This document shows positions 35,554-44,818 of a DNA stretch of 64,000 nt, one piece after another. A program made the position numbers and the translations under genes. This DNA is from Occallatibacter riparius (GTDB lineage: Bacteria; Acidobacteriota; Terriglobia; Terriglobales; Acidobacteriaceae). The stretch is taken from assembly GCF_025264625.1 (NCBI RefSeq), contig NZ_CP093313.1, positions 2,480,001 through 2,544,000 of the forward strand, read 5' to 3'. The number at the start of each line of letters is the position of its first letter. Position 1 is the first letter of the stretch. Below the pieces are notes generated by a model. It worked only from the letters and a program-made list of their open reading frames with translations, ran no database searches and had not been told where the DNA came from.

Positions 35554-35612
35554 GCGCTGGCCGCGCCGGGCGGACCGCCCTTCGGGCGAAAAGTTCGGTG
35601 CGGCAGCGAAAT

Positions 35613-35637
35613 CTGATCAGCTCTCACTGATCACTTG
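35613..35637. repeat. heptamer array 3 (CTGATCA type), tuf-rpsJ
   Basis: CTGATCA, GCTCTCA, CTGATCA at 7-base spacing. This matches the right-arm type of the CAGTGAT class seen after rpsJ and rpoA. Confidence 0.65.
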
Positions 35638-35649
35638 GAAAGAAGAGCC

Positions 35650-35967
35650 ATGGTAGGACAGAGAATTCGCATCCGGTTGAAGGCATACGACTATCGTGTG
35701 CTCGACACCTCTACCGGCGAGATCGTGGATACGGCCAAGCGCACGGGCGCCCAGGTTGCCGGACCGATTCCTTTGCCGACGATCAAGAACAAGTACTGCG
35801 TGCTGCGTTCGCCGCACGTGGACAAGAAGTCGCGCGAGGCTTTCGAGATTCGTACGCACAAGCGTCTGATCGACATTCTCGAGCCGACGCAGCAGACGGT
35901 GGACGCGCTGATGAAGCTCGATCTCCCGGCCGGCGTGGACGTCGAGATCAAGGCCTTTGAGAAATAG
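35650..35967 (+). CDS. rpsJ: 30S ribosomal protein S10
   Basis: 105 residues from ATG 35650 ([20 protein letters not shown]), the normal S10 start; the five extra upstream codons are not family-like. [20 protein letters not shown] and [20 protein letters not shown] are conserved. S10 binds in the 30S head and also partners NusB in antitermination. It opens the S10-type block. Confidence 0.97.
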   Translation: MVGQRIRIRLKAYDYRVLDTSTGEIVDTAKRTGAQVAGPIPLPTIKNKYCVLRSPHVDKKSREAFEIRTHKRLIDILEPTQQTVDALMKLDLPAGVDVEIKAFEK

Positions 35968-35993
35968 TGGTCAGTGATCAGTGGTCAGTGATC
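35966..35993. repeat. heptamer array 4 (CAGTGAT class), rpsJ-rplC
   Basis: AGTGGTC, AGTGATC, AGTGGTC, AGTGATC at exact 7-base steps. The array begins inside the rpsJ stop codon (TAG). Confidence 0.85.
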
Positions 35994-36030
35994 GAAACTG
36001 ACGGCTGAATCGGACCGCGGTTTGGAAGTC

Positions 36031-36172
36031 CCGGCCTCTGGGCTCGTTTTAGATAGGCGGGGAAGTAGATAGGGATAACACAACAGGACGTTGTGACAGT
36101 GAGCCAGAGGCCGGATCGCAAAGCCGAAAGCCCACGGAACAAGTTCCGGCAGTGCGACGAGACAAGCGTCGC
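36031..36172 (+). promoter_or_regulatory. multi-hairpin leader before rplC, candidate r-protein control region
   Basis: A long stem CCGGCCTCTGGGCTC (36031-36045) with GAGCCAGAGGCCGG (36101-36114) encloses CACAAC-AGGAC-GTTGTG (36079-36095). Two further hairpins follow, CGGAAC/GTTCCG (36135-36148) and GCGACG/CGTCGC (36154-36172), just before the rplC ribosome-binding site. Control by a ribosomal protein is inferred only. Confidence 0.5.
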
Positions 36173-36191
36173 ATGATGAGGTGAGAAGAAC

Positions 36192-36917
36192 ATGGCAGTT
36201 ACGGGAATTCTAGGTAAAAAGATCGGTATGACGCAGGTCTTCGACGAAAAGGGCGATGTGCATCCGATTACGGTGCTGCAGGCCGGCCCATGCGTGGTGA
36301 CGCAGTTGAAGACGATGGCCAAGGACGGCTACGAAGCCGCACAGATCGGACTGGTTGAGTTTGTGAAGGCCAGCAAGCTGACCAAGCCGGAAGCGGGCCA
36401 TCTGGCCAAGACCGACGCTCCGCCGGTGAAGGAGATCCGCGAAGTGGCCGTTGAAGCCGCTGCGGAAGGCGAAGAGGGCACGAAGGCAGGCGACCGCGTG
36501 CTGGTGGACATCTTCAGCGACGCGAAGTTTGTAGACGTGATTGGCACGTCGAAGGGCCGCGGTTTCGCGGGCGTTGTGCGCCGCCACAATTTCGGCGGCG
36601 GCCCCAAGTCGCACGGCCATATGTTCCAGGTGCAGGGCTCGATCGGCGCTTCATCGTTCCCGTCGCGCGTGTTCCCCGGACAGAGGATGCCCGGTCACTT
36701 CGGGACCGATCAAATCACTGTTCGCAACCTGCGCATCCGTGGCATCGACCTGGACGAGAACCTGCTGATGGTGGAAGGTGCGGTACCTGGCCCTCGCGAT
36801 GGCTATGTGTTCATCCGCAAGGCTGTGGCTCCGCCGCGTGAACGCCGTGGCTTCGCCGGATCCGGTACGGTCGATCCGCTGAAGGCTTCGAAGAAGGCGA
36901 CTGCAAAGAGGAAATAA
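36192..36917 (+). CDS. rplC: 50S ribosomal protein L3
   Basis: 241 residues. MAVTGILGKKIGMTQVFDEK, then the L3 signature VVRRHNFGGGPKSHGHMFQV and GQRMPGHFGTDQITVRNLRI. It is an early 50S assembly protein near the peptidyl transferase centre. Slightly longer than usual, with an extra acidic loop at about 85-100 and a C-terminal Lys/Ala tail (KASKKATAKRK). A structured leader precedes it. Confidence 0.97.
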   Translation: MAVTGILGKKIGMTQVFDEKGDVHPITVLQAGPCVVTQLKTMAKDGYEAAQIGLVEFVKASKLTKPEAGHLAKTDAPPVKEIREVAVEAAAEGEEGTKAGDRVLVDIFSDAKFVDVIGTSKGRGFAGVVRRHNFGGGPKSHGHMFQVQGSIGASSFPSRVFPGQRMPGHFGTDQITVRNLRIRGIDLDENLLMVEGAVPGPRDGYVFIRKAVAPPRERRGFAGSGTVDPLKASKKATAKRK

Positions 36918-37003
36918 GCAGGCCTGACCAGAAATATGCGCCCGGATGGGTGCGACAAAGCTTGAGAGCTGACGGGCAAGTGAGTCAGCGGAAGAAGAAG
37001 AAC

Positions 37004-37681
37004 ATGGCACAAGTGGATGTAGTTAATCTGAATGGGGAAAAGGTGGGCTCGGTCGAGCTGGCCGATGCGGTGTTTGCCGCTGACCAGGTGAACGAAGCCC
37101 TGCTGTGGGAGGCGGTGAAGCATTATCGCGCCTCACTGCGCCAGGGCACGCACGCCACCAAGAACCGCAAGCTCGTGGCCGGCTCCGGCAAGAAGCTGTG
37201 GAAGCAGAAGGGCACGGGCAGGGCTCGCGTCGGCTCGGTGCGGTCTCCTTTGTGGAGACATGGCGGCACGGTCCACGGACCTCAGCCGCGCAGCTACGAC
37301 TATGCCTTCCCGCGCAAGAAGCTGCTGGGCGCGCTGCGCTCGGCTCTCGCGGCCAAGCTGGCTGACGGCAAGCTGACGATCGTCGACTCGCTCGAGATCG
37401 CCGAGGCCAAGACCAAGCTCTACCACAACGCGCTGAAGAAGCTGGGCGTGACCCGTACGGCGCTGCTCGTGGAGAACGGCAAGACCCTCAGCAAGGGCCT
37501 GCTGCTCGGCGCGCGCAACCTGGACGGCGTGGAGCTGGTGCTGAACAACGAAGTGCATCCGTATGATCTGCTCCGCTATGACGTGGCCATCTTCTCGAAG
37601 GCCGCTATCGAGCAGCTCACGGAAGCTCTCGCGAAATCGGTGTCGAAGCGCAAGCTCGCGGCACAGACGGAGGCTGCGTAA
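37004..37681 (+). CDS. rplD: 50S ribosomal protein L4
   Basis: 225 residues from ATG 37004 (MAQVDVVNLNGEKVGSVELA); the upstream extension from 36950 is not family-like. The rRNA-contacting loop is KKLWKQKGTGRARVGSVRSP, then GPQPRSYDYAFPRKKLLGAL. L4 lines the exit tunnel and in E. coli represses the S10 operon. Its stop overlaps the rplW start by one base. Confidence 0.97.
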   Translation: MAQVDVVNLNGEKVGSVELADAVFAADQVNEALLWEAVKHYRASLRQGTHATKNRKLVAGSGKKLWKQKGTGRARVGSVRSPLWRHGGTVHGPQPRSYDYAFPRKKLLGALRSALAAKLADGKLTIVDSLEIAEAKTKLYHNALKKLGVTRTALLVENGKTLSKGLLLGARNLDGVELVLNNEVHPYDLLRYDVAIFSKAAIEQLTEALAKSVSKRKLAAQTEAA

Positions 37682-37974
37682 TGCCGACACTCTATACGAC
37701 GATTCGCCGCCCCCTCATCACTGAGAAGGGCCTGAATGTAAAGGAAACCGAAGGGACGCTGGTGTTCGATGTGGCTCCCGAAGCGACCAAGACCGAAGTG
37801 AAGCAGGCTGTTGAGGCTCTGTTCAAGGTCAAGGTGGCAGCGGTTCGCACTTCCAACGTTCTGGGCAAGGAGCGCCGCCGCGGCAAGTTCGCGGGCTTCC
37901 GCCCCGACTGGAAGAAGGCATACGTCCGGCTCAAGGCCGGCGAGAAGATGCCGGAGTACGTGAGCAACCTGTAA
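37681..37974 (+). CDS. rplW: 50S ribosomal protein L23
   Basis: 97 residues. TTIRRPLITEKGLNVKETEG, VDVAPEATKTEVKQAVEALF (approximate) and KVAAVRTSNVLGKERRRGKF are typical L23. It docks trigger factor and SRP at the tunnel exit. Coupled to rplD (TAATG overlap). Confidence 0.96.
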   Translation: MPTLYTTIRRPLITEKGLNVKETEGTLVFDVAPEATKTEVKQAVEALFKVKVAAVRTSNVLGKERRRGKFAGFRPDWKKAYVRLKAGEKMPEYVSNL

Positions 37975-37977
37975 AAG

Positions 37978-38001
37978 CAGGGAACAGGGAGTAGGGAGTA
38001 G
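37978..38001. repeat. heptamer array 5 (CAGGGAA class), rplW-rplB
   Basis: CAGGGAA, CAGGGAG, TAGGGAG, TAG at 7-base steps. No clear right arm was seen; a short one-sided copy. Confidence 0.75.
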
Positions 38002-38106
38002 AAAACCTACCGGCTCACAGCAAGGGATATCGGAACGCGATTGAGCGATCCGGAGAAACGGGGAGAGAGGCGCTGAAGACCGCGCGAATTCTCCAGGACT
38101 AAGACA

Positions 38107-38931
38107 ATGGCAATCAAGACATACAGACCGATAACGCCGACGCTGCGGTTCAAGACGACGCAGGTGAACGACGATATCACTACGTCGACGCCGCATAAGC
38201 CGTTGCTGACGACGCGCAAGCGCACGGGCGGCCGCCGCAACTCGGGCGATCTGACCATCCGCCATCACGGCGGCGGCCACAAGCAGAAGATTCGCCTGAT
38301 CGACTTCAAGCGTGACAAGGCCGGCGTTCCGGGCACGGTTGCGACGATCGAGTACGATCCAAACCGCTCGGCCCGCATTGCTCTGGTGCACTACGCCGAC
38401 GGTGAGAAGCGCTACATCCTGCAGCCCGTGGGGCTGAAGGTGGGCGCCAAGGTGATGTCCGGTGCTGAGGCCGACATCCTGGTTGGCAACGCGCTGCCGC
38501 TGAAGAACATTCCCGCCGGCACTACGGTGCACGCGATCGAGCTTCGTCCCGGCAAGGGCGCGCAGATGGCGCGTTCGGCCGGTGCGCAGGCGCAGCTGGT
38601 GGCCAAGGAAGGCGACTACGCGCTGCTCAAGCTGCCTTCGGGCGAGACCCGCAAGGTGCTGGTGGAGTGCATGGCGACCATCGGCCAGGTGGGCAACACG
38701 GACCACGAGAACGTTTCGATCGGCAAGGCCGGACGCAACCGCTGGAAGGGCATTCGCCCGACCAACCGCGGCGTTTCGATGAACCCGGTCGACCACCCGC
38801 ACGGCGGCGGTGAAGGTAAGACCTCAGGCGGCCGTCATCCGGTGACCCCGTGGGGCCAGCCGACGCGCGGATACAAGACACGCAACAACAAGCGGACCGA
38901 TGCATTCATCGTCAACCGCCGGTCGAAGTAA
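38107..38931 (+). CDS. rplB: 50S ribosomal protein L2
   Basis: 274 residues. [40 protein letters not shown], and the C-terminal [20 protein letters not shown] with the conserved His near the peptidyl transferase centre. Normal length. 15 bases separate it from rpsS. Confidence 0.97.
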   Translation: MAIKTYRPITPTLRFKTTQVNDDITTSTPHKPLLTTRKRTGGRRNSGDLTIRHHGGGHKQKIRLIDFKRDKAGVPGTVATIEYDPNRSARIALVHYADGEKRYILQPVGLKVGAKVMSGAEADILVGNALPLKNIPAGTTVHAIELRPGKGAQMARSAGAQAQLVAKEGDYALLKLPSGETRKVLVECMATIGQVGNTDHENVSIGKAGRNRWKGIRPTNRGVSMNPVDHPHGGGEGKTSGGRHPVTPWGQPTRGYKTRNNKRTDAFIVNRRSK

Positions 38932-38946
38932 AGGGAGCGGAGATTC

Positions 38947-39237
38947 ATGGCACGTTCGACGAAAAAAGGACCGTTTGTAGACACGCACCTGATGGTGAAG
39001 GTCGAGGGAATGAATGCGGCCAACGATCGCAAGGTCATCAAGACCTGGTCGCGTCGCTCCACCATCTTCCCCGAGTTCGTGGGCCACACCATCGCCGTGC
39101 ACAACGGCAAGAAGTTTGTTCCCGTGTACGTGACGGAGAACATGGTGGGCCACAAGCTGGGCGAGTTCGCGCCCACCCGCACGTTTAAGGGACACACGGC
39201 TGGCAGCAAGGCTGAGGCCGGCGCCAAGGCGCGGTAA
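38947..39237 (+). CDS. rpsS: 30S ribosomal protein S19
   Basis: 96 residues. [40 protein letters not shown] and [20 protein letters not shown] are typical S19, which sits with S13 in the 30S head. The short C-terminal [12 protein letters not shown] tail is mildly extended. A CCAGGGA/TCCCTGG hairpin (39254-39276) follows. Confidence 0.97.
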   Translation: MARSTKKGPFVDTHLMVKVEGMNAANDRKVIKTWSRRSTIFPEFVGHTIAVHNGKKFVPVYVTENMVGHKLGEFAPTRTFKGHTAGSKAEAGAKAR

Positions 39238-39297
39238 AGACAGGAACTATGGACCAGGGAGCGCTCAGTCCCTGGCCGAGAGATTGAGGACAGACCA

Positions 39298-39816
39298 ATG
39301 GCAGTCGAGACAAAAGAATACCGGGCCGAGGCCAAGTTTCAGCGCGTGTCGCCCCAGAAGGCGCGCCTGGTGCTCGACCTGATCAAGGGCCGGGGGATTC
39401 AGGAGGCGCTGGAGACGGCGGCCTTCACCAAGAAGCGCATTGCTCCGGTGATCCACAAGCTGCTCACCTCGGCGGTGGACAACGCCAAGTACGTGGCCGG
39501 CGAGCAGGGCATCGATCTGGACGTGGACAATCTCTACGTCAAGAACGCCCTGGCCAACGAAGGCCCGCGCATGAAGCGCATCCGCCCTGCCCCCATGGGC
39601 CGTGCTTATCGCTATCAGCGCCGGCTTGCACACATCATCGTATCGGTGGCAGAGCGCAATGGCGGAGCGAGCCTGGTGACGACGGTGGAAGAGCCGGCGA
39701 AGCCTGCAAAGAAGTCGGCCGGCAAGAAGACGGCTGTGAAGAAGGCTCCCGCGAAGAAAGCAGCAACCAAGAAGTCCGCGTCGGCAGCGCCGAAGGCGAA
39801 GAAGGCCGCCAAGTAG
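39298..39816 (+). CDS. rplV: 50S ribosomal protein L22 with long Ala/Lys tail
   Basis: 172 residues, clearly longer than the usual ~110. The core (residues 1-115) is normal: FQRVSPQKARLVLDLIKGRG, and the tunnel beta-hairpin region ending MKRIRPAPMGRAYRYQRRLA. From about residue 130 an extension made of KKSAG, KKTAVKKAPAKK and similar blocks follows. The tail is highly basic and probably disordered, perhaps binding rRNA or the polysome surface. 20 bases before rpsC. Confidence 0.96.
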   Translation: MAVETKEYRAEAKFQRVSPQKARLVLDLIKGRGIQEALETAAFTKKRIAPVIHKLLTSAVDNAKYVAGEQGIDLDVDNLYVKNALANEGPRMKRIRPAPMGRAYRYQRRLAHIIVSVAERNGGASLVTTVEEPAKPAKKSAGKKTAVKKAPAKKAATKKSASAAPKAKKAAK

Positions 39817-39836
39817 GCGACTGAGAGGAACTGATT

Positions 39837-40511
39837 ATGGGACAGAAAGTCCATCCTTACGGATTCCGGCTGGGAGTGAACAAGCCCTGGCGCTCGCGCT
39901 GGTTCTCTGAGCGCGATTACGACAAGCTCCTTGTCGAGGACGTGAAGCTCAAGGCCGAGCTGCGCGACAAGCTGAAGGCCGCCGGCGTGAGCTCGGTGGA
40001 GATTGAGCGCCCCGGCAACAAGCTGCGCTTCATCATCCGCACGGCTCGTCCAGGTATCGTGATCGGCCGCAAGGGCGCCGAGATCGAGAAGCTCAAGACG
40101 GAGCTGGGCAAGCGCACCAACCGCGACGTGTTCATCGACATCGTCGAGGTGAACAAGCCGGAGCTCGATGCGCAGCTGGTGTCGGAGAATATTGCGCTGC
40201 AGCTCGAAAAGCGCGTCAGCTTCCGCCGCGCTATGAGAAAGTCTGTGGATTCGGCGCTGCGTTTCGGCTGCAAGGGCATCAAGGTTCGTGTATCGGGCCG
40301 CCTGAACGGCAACGAAATCGCCCGCTCCGAGTGGTATCTGCAGGGACGTTTGCCGCTGCACACGCTGAGGGCCGATATCGACTACGGCTTTAGCGAGGCG
40401 GAGACCACATATGGCCAGATCGGCGTAAAGGTGTGGATTTACCGCGGCGATATCTACGAGCAGAAGCGCCGGCGCGAGCAGCCCAACGTGGGTACGTCGG
40501 GAGTGTTTTAA
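39837..40511 (+). CDS. rpsC: 30S ribosomal protein S3
   Basis: 224 residues. [22 protein letters not shown] domain [20 protein letters not shown] (GxxG), and [20 protein letters not shown]. It forms the mRNA entry site helicase with S4 and S5. GAGAGGA precedes the ATG. Standard length. Confidence 0.97.
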   Translation: MGQKVHPYGFRLGVNKPWRSRWFSERDYDKLLVEDVKLKAELRDKLKAAGVSSVEIERPGNKLRFIIRTARPGIVIGRKGAEIEKLKTELGKRTNRDVFIDIVEVNKPELDAQLVSENIALQLEKRVSFRRAMRKSVDSALRFGCKGIKVRVSGRLNGNEIARSEWYLQGRLPLHTLRADIDYGFSEAETTYGQIGVKVWIYRGDIYEQKRRREQPNVGTSGVF

Positions 40512-40514
40512 AGG

Positions 40515-40658
40515 CAGGGAACAGGGATCAGGCAACAGGGAACAGAAGACCCGGTTGCGGGATCACGGCAAGTTTGTTTGGAAGAATCGTAAGTTGCCCG
40601 GGACGGGCGTTGGGCCGCGGATCGAACTGATCCCTGATCCCTGATCCCTGATCCCTGG
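40515..40658. repeat. heptamer hairpin array 6 (CAGGGAA/CTGATCC), rpsC-rplP
   Basis: Left arm CAGGGAA, CAGGGAT, CAGGCAA, CAGGGAA, CAGAAGA (40515-40549). Right arm is four exact CTGATCC units (40627-40654) continuing CTGG. CAGGGATCAG and CTGATCCCTG are complementary, with about 78 bases between the arms. Confidence 0.85.
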
Positions 40659-40674
40659 TTTTGAGGGTTTCGCT

Positions 40675-41136
40675 ATGTTGATGCCAAAGAAGGTAAAATA
40701 TCGCAAGCAGCAGAAGGGCAAGCGCCGCGGTAAGGCGTGGCGTGGTTCTTCGCTTGCGTTCGGCGAATACGGACTGAAGGTCCTGGAGGCCGGCTATATC
40801 ACCGATCGTCAGATCGAGGCCAGCCGTATCGCCATGACCCGGTTCATCAAGCGCGGTGGCAAGATCTGGCTGCGCCTGTTCCCGGATAAGCCGATCACCA
40901 AGAAGCCGGCCGAAGTCCGAATGGGCTCCGGTAAGGGTGCTCTGGATCACTGGGTGGCAGTTGTGCGCCCCGGCAAGATCCTGTTCGAGATGGAAGGTGT
41001 GGCCCCTGACGTTGCTCAGGAAGCTATGCGTCTAGCCTCGAACAAGCTGCCGCTCAAGGTGAAGTTCGTCCAGCGCCCCGGCGCAACTGAGAAGGCTGCT
41101 GCTGCTGCTTCCGCAGAGAAGACGCCGGCTGCATAA
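40675..41136 (+). CDS. rplP: 50S ribosomal protein L16
   Basis: 153 residues. [40 protein letters not shown] and [15 protein letters not shown] are typical L16. The ~15-residue Ala/Glu/Lys tail after VQRPGATEK is an addition relative to the usual ~137 residues. It binds near the A-site tRNA elbow. Confidence 0.96.
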   Translation: MLMPKKVKYRKQQKGKRRGKAWRGSSLAFGEYGLKVLEAGYITDRQIEASRIAMTRFIKRGGKIWLRLFPDKPITKKPAEVRMGSGKGALDHWVAVVRPGKILFEMEGVAPDVAQEAMRLASNKLPLKVKFVQRPGATEKAAAAASAEKTPAA

Positions 41137-41200
41137 GCCGGGCGAGAAGACCGCGGTCACGTGCCCGTGAGGGAAGCGCACCGCAAAAGAGAGAATTGGA

Positions 41201-41458
41201 ATGGAACTCAATAAGATTCGCAGCTTGAGCGACGACGAACTGGCGGCCCAGGAGAAGACCTCGGCCGAGCAGCTTTTCCGAATTCGCTTCCAGATGGCGA
41301 TGGATCCGAGCTCGGGAGCGAAGAAGCTCCGTGAGCTGCGCAAGGACATCGCCCGCATCAAGACCGTAGCGCGGGAGCGCTCACTGGGCATTCGCGGCGC
41401 CAGCAAGGACGGCGCGACTGCAACGACCTCGGCGAAGGCCAAGAAGGGAGCACGCTAA
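41201..41458 (+). CDS. rpmC: 50S ribosomal protein L29
   Basis: 85 residues. MELNKIRSLSDDELAAQEKT, ELRKDIARIKTVARERSLGI: a two-helix L29 core. It is longer than the usual ~65 because of a Lys/Thr/Ala tail (GATATTSAKAKKGAR). The stop is immediately followed by the rpsQ start. Confidence 0.95.
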   Translation: MELNKIRSLSDDELAAQEKTSAEQLFRIRFQMAMDPSSGAKKLRELRKDIARIKTVARERSLGIRGASKDGATATTSAKAKKGAR

Positions 41459-41785
41459 ATGGCGACTCAGGAAACACAGCAGACGCCGGCGGCAACTTCG
41501 CGGCGCAATGAGAAGGTCGGCAACGTGGTCTCGACCAAGATGCAGAAGACCATCGTGGTCGAAGTGGAAATGCGCAAGGCGCATCCGAAGTACAAGCGAA
41601 TCATCAAGAGCTCCAAGAAGTTCTATGCCCACGATGAGCAGAACTCCGCTCGCGTTGGCGATGTGGTCCGCATCCGCGAGACCCGGCCCCTGAGCAAGCT
41701 GAAGCGCTGGACGCTGGAAGAGATCGTCCGCCGCTCCTCGCTCGGTCAGATTGAAGAAATCCAGACGCCGCAGGCTGCGAGCTAA
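41459..41785 (+). CDS. rpsQ: 30S ribosomal protein S17
   Basis: 108 residues. Core [60 protein letters not shown] is S17. An N-terminal extension of ~17 Thr/Gln/Ala residues and a C-terminal tail make it longer than the usual ~85. It abuts rpmC with no gap, so it is translationally coupled. Confidence 0.96.
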   Translation: MATQETQQTPAATSRRNEKVGNVVSTKMQKTIVVEVEMRKAHPKYKRIIKSSKKFYAHDEQNSARVGDVVRIRETRPLSKLKRWTLEEIVRRSSLGQIEEIQTPQAAS

Positions 41786-41806
41786 TCGAGCAAGGGAGAA
41801 GAGACC

Positions 41807-42178
41807 ATGGCAGTACAAATGAGAACCATGCTCGCCGTCGCCGACAACTCCGGCGCGCGCAAGCTGCAGATGATCCTGCCGCTCGGCGGCGGCCTAGGCA
41901 AGAAGGCCTCGCTCGGCGACGTGATTACCGCCGCGGTGAAGGAAGCCTCGCCCGATGGCACCGTCAAGAAGGGCAAGGTTGTGAAGGCGGTTATCGTCCG
42001 CACCCGCAAGGAATATCGTCGTCGGGACGGAACCTACATCCGCTTCGATGAGAACGCGGCTGTTGTGATCGACGATGCGCACGAGCCGGTGGGCACCCGC
42101 GTATTCGGTCCCGTGGCCCGCGAACTGCGCGAAAAGAAGTTTTTGAAGATCGTTTCGCTGGCACCGGAAGTGGTCTAA
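41807..42178 (+). CDS. rplN: 50S ribosomal protein L14
   Basis: 123 residues. [40 protein letters not shown] and [20 protein letters not shown], ending PEVV: canonical L14 at normal length. Located at the subunit interface. GGGAGAAGAG precedes the ATG. Confidence 0.98.
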   Translation: MAVQMRTMLAVADNSGARKLQMILPLGGGLGKKASLGDVITAAVKEASPDGTVKKGKVVKAVIVRTRKEYRRRDGTYIRFDENAAVVIDDAHEPVGTRVFGPVARELREKKFLKIVSLAPEVV

Positions 42179-42182
42179 AAGC

Positions 42183-42231
42183 AGCCGGTAGCCAGTAGCC
42201 GGTAGCTACGGGCTACAAGCTACAAGCTGTT
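42183..42231. repeat. heptamer hairpin array 7 (TAGCC class), rplN-rplX
   Basis: AGCCGGT, AGCCAGT, AGCCGGT, AGCTACG, then complementary GGCTACA, AGCTACA, AGCTGTT, all at 7-base steps. A compact, nearly loopless example. Confidence 0.9.
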
Positions 42232-42242
42232 TTGGAGAAATC

Positions 42243-42569
42243 ATGCAGAGCTTGAACATTCATCGCAACGATACGGTCCAGGTCCTCACGGGCTCCGACC
42301 GCGGCAAGCAGGGCCGCGTGCTGCGCGTCTTCCCTGACAACGGCACGGTGCTCGTGGAGCACGTCCGCGTGGTCAAGAAGACCGTCTCCTCGAAGACCGG
42401 TAAGCGCACCAAGGGCGGCATCGCCGAGCAGGAATCGCCCATCAACGTGTCGAACGTTGCTTTGGTCTGCCCGAACTGTGGACCGACGCGCGTGGGCTAC
42501 AAGAAGGACGGCGACACCAAGGTCCGCGTGTGCAAGAAGTGCGGACAGACTCTGGTCGCGAAGAAGTAG
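42243..42569 (+). CDS. rplX: 50S ribosomal protein L24
   Basis: 108 residues. NIHRNDTVQVLTGSDRGKQG is the KOW motif, followed by VEHVRVVKKTVSSKTGKRTK and a zinc-type end, ALVCPNCGPTRVGYKKDGDT with KVRVCKKCGQTLV. It is an assembly initiator of 50S. Confidence 0.97.
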   Translation: MQSLNIHRNDTVQVLTGSDRGKQGRVLRVFPDNGTVLVEHVRVVKKTVSSKTGKRTKGGIAEQESPINVSNVALVCPNCGPTRVGYKKDGDTKVRVCKKCGQTLVAKK

Positions 42570-42575
42570 AAGAAC

Positions 42576-42698
42576 AGCCGGTAGCCTGTAGCCCGCAGCT
42601 TGGAGCGCCAGTTACAGGGACCGACGCTGAAACAGCAAATACAGCGAATAGTCAGGATGCACGAGCTACAGGCTAATGGCTCCTGGCTACAGGCTGAA
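42576..42698. repeat. heptamer hairpin array 8 (TAGCC class), rplX-rplE
   Basis: Left arm AGCCGGT, AGCCTGT, AGCCCGC, AGCTTGG (42576-42603). Right arm AGCTACA, GGCTAAT, GGCTCCT, GGCTACA, GGCTGAA (42664-42698). About 60 bases of other sequence lie between. Confidence 0.85.
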
Positions 42699-42768
42699 TT
42701 GAACACCTACCGCAACGGTACACGGCATTAAGCCACTCCGAGACCGGTAGAAAGAGAGCAAAGACGAA

Positions 42769-43317
42769 ATGGCAGCAAGGCTGAGAGAGAAGTATCACAA
42801 GGAGATCAAGCAGACTCTGCAGAAGGAACTCGGGCTCGAGAACCCGATGGCAGTGCCGAGGCTTGAGAAGATCGTGCTGAACATGGGCCTCGGCGAGGCT
42901 ACGCAGAATAACAAGCTGCTCGATCCGCTGGTTGCGGATCTGGCCGCAATCGCCGGCCAGAAGCCTGTGACGACCAAGGCCAAGAAGTCCATCGCGGCCT
43001 TCAAGGTTCGCGAGGGCATGTCGATCGGCGCCATGGTTACACTGCGCCACGATCGCGCCTATGAGTTCCTGGATCGCCTGATCTCGACGGCTCTGCCGCG
43101 CGTTCGCGACTTCCGCGGCGTTTCGACGAAGAGCTTTGACGGGCGTGGCAATTACACGCTCGGTCTGCGCGACCAGCTGATCTTCCCGGAGATTGATTAC
43201 TCCAAGGTTGAGAAGCTGAAGGGCATGAACATCACCATCGTGACCACGGCCCAGGACGACAACTCGGCGCGCGCGCTTCTGCGGGCCTTTGGCATGCCGT
43301 TCCGCCAGGGCGCGTAA
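42769..43317 (+). CDS. rplE: 50S ribosomal protein L5
   Basis: 182 residues. [60 protein letters not shown] and [17 protein letters not shown] are typical. It carries 5S rRNA contacts and binds the P-site tRNA. Normal length. Confidence 0.98.
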   Translation: MAARLREKYHKEIKQTLQKELGLENPMAVPRLEKIVLNMGLGEATQNNKLLDPLVADLAAIAGQKPVTTKAKKSIAAFKVREGMSIGAMVTLRHDRAYEFLDRLISTALPRVRDFRGVSTKSFDGRGNYTLGLRDQLIFPEIDYSKVEKLKGMNITIVTTAQDDNSARALLRAFGMPFRQGA

Positions 43318-43321
43318 TGGC

Positions 43322-43406
43322 AGTTCATAGTTCACGGTTCACAGTTCGTAGTTGCGAGCCGCCAACTGAATCGCTGAGAACTACGAACTTAGGAACTACG
43401 AACTTT
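43322..43406. repeat. heptamer hairpin array 9 (AGTTC class), rplE-rpsN
   Basis: Left arm AGTTCAT, AGTTCAC, GGTTCAC, AGTTCGT, AGTTGCG. Right arm GAACTAC, GAACTTA, then GGAACTACGAACTT with one extra base. The arms are complementary. Confidence 0.85.
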
Positions 43407-43416
43407 TGAGGATTTT

Positions 43417-43602
43417 ATGGCAACCACTGCAAAAGCTGTGAAGGACGCGCGGAAGCCCAAGTTCAGCTCCCGCAAGCACAACCGCTGCAAGCTCTGCGGC
43501 CGCCCGCGCGGCTATCTGCGTAAGTTCGGCGTTTGCCGTCTGTGCTTCCGCGGCCTGGCGCTCAAGGGAGAGATCCCCGGCGTCGTGAAGTCGAGCTGGT
43601 AA
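43417..43602 (+). CDS. rpsN: 30S ribosomal protein S14, zinc-binding type
   Basis: 61 residues: the short, Cys-containing S14 form. [20 protein letters not shown] then [21 protein letters not shown] gives CxxC-x12-CxxC, the zinc knuckle, ending with the usual KSSW. It binds late in the 30S head. Confidence 0.96.
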   Translation: MATTAKAVKDARKPKFSSRKHNRCKLCGRPRGYLRKFGVCRLCFRGLALKGEIPGVVKSSW

Positions 43603-43607
43603 AAGGC

Positions 43608-43670
43608 AGCTCGTAGCCAGGAGCCAGTAGCGAGAGCTGCAGGCTGCCGGCTGCGAGCTACAAGCTGTAG
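43608..43670. repeat. heptamer hairpin array 10 (TAGCC class), rpsN-rpsH
   Basis: AGCTCGT, AGCCAGG, AGCCAGT, AGCGAGA, then GCTGCAG, GCTGCCG, GCTGCGA, GCTACAA, GCTGTAG: nine consecutive 7-base units with complementary halves. Confidence 0.9.
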
Positions 43671-43729
43671 TAACCATTCCCGCGGGTTCTCTCAAAGTGC
43701 GAGAGCGAACGGGGAATGAAGGAGAAGGA

Positions 43730-44125
43730 ATGAGTCTGACCGACCCCGTAGCAGATTTTCTGGCGCGCATCCGGAATGCGATCCGTGCCCGCCACCAGAA
43801 GCTGGACGTGCCGGCTTCGAAGCTGAAGACCGAGATTGCCCGCATTCTCAAGGAAGAGGGCTACATCTCGAACTACAAGACCCAGGAAGAGGAAGGCAAG
43901 CAGATCCTCCGCGTGTACCTGAAGTACGGCGGAACGGAATCGGCCATTCGCGACCTCGCCCGCATCTCCCGTCCCGGCTGCCGTGTCTACATCGGCCGCG
44001 ATGAGATCAAGCGTGTACAGGGCGGACTGGGCATCTCGATCATGACTACCCCCAAAGGGGTTATGACCGGCCGTCAAGCGCGCCGTGAAGGCGTGGGCGG
44101 CGAAGTTCTTTGCGAAGTTTGGTAG
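43730..44125 (+). CDS. rpsH: 30S ribosomal protein S8
   Basis: 131 residues from ATG 43730 (MSLTDPVADFLARIRNAIRA), with GAAGGA upstream; the 11 extra codons from 43697 are not S8-like. Ends ISIMTTPKGVMTGRQARREG, VGGEVLCEVW. It binds the central domain of 16S rRNA and in E. coli represses the spc operon. Confidence 0.97.
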   Translation: MSLTDPVADFLARIRNAIRARHQKLDVPASKLKTEIARILKEEGYISNYKTQEEEGKQILRVYLKYGGTESAIRDLARISRPGCRVYIGRDEIKRVQGGLGISIMTTPKGVMTGRQARREGVGGEVLCEVW

Positions 44126-44277
44126 GACTGGCCGTCCAGGCAACTGCCTTCGGCGGGCCTGAATGGATTCTTGTCGGAGCCAAGTAAGTTTTGTTCGACT
44201 GAGGGCGGCGCTCTCAGGGCTGCAGTGGAACGATGACTCAACTCGTCGGGACTCGCAAGCCAATAAGGATTTGAAGA

Positions 44278-44817
44278 ATGTCGCGTATTGGAAAGAAGCC
44301 GATCCCGCTGGCGTCGGGCGTCAAGTACAAGGTTGAAGGCAACACCGTCACGGTGGAAGGGCCCAAGGGTAAGGTCACGGCGTTGATCGCTAATGGCATC
44401 ACGCTCGAGACCAAGGACGGTCATCTGTTGGTGAACCGCCAGGATGACAAGTTCGCTGCCTTCCACGGCCTGACTCGCGCGCTGGTGTTCAACGCCGTGC
44501 AGGGCGTGACCGCAGGCTGGAAGAAGGAATTGGACATCGTCGGTATTGGATACCGCGCGGAGATGAAGGGCAAGAACACCGTGGTGTTCACGCTCGGCTA
44601 CTCGCACCCGATTGAGTTCCCGTTGCCCACAGGCATTGAAGTGACGATCGACCCGAAGCAGACGCACCTGACGGTGAGCGGCATTGATCGCCAGAAGGTT
44701 GGCCAGGTTGCCGCCGATATGCGTTCGCTGCGCAAGCCTGATCCCTACAAGAACAAGGGCGTGCGCTACTCGGACGAGAAGCTGAAGAAGAAGGCCGGCA
44801 AGACGGGCGCGAAGTAA
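44278..44817 (+). CDS. rplF: 50S ribosomal protein L6
   Basis: 179 residues. [49 protein letters not shown] and the RNA-binding end [20 protein letters not shown]. Normal length. A 152-base spacer separates it from rpsH and lacks a heptamer array. Confidence 0.98.
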   Translation: MSRIGKKPIPLASGVKYKVEGNTVTVEGPKGKVTALIANGITLETKDGHLLVNRQDDKFAAFHGLTRALVFNAVQGVTAGWKKELDIVGIGYRAEMKGKNTVVFTLGYSHPIEFPLPTGIEVTIDPKQTHLTVSGIDRQKVGQVAADMRSLRKPDPYKNKGVRYSDEKLKKKAGKTGAK

Positions 44818-44818
44818 C

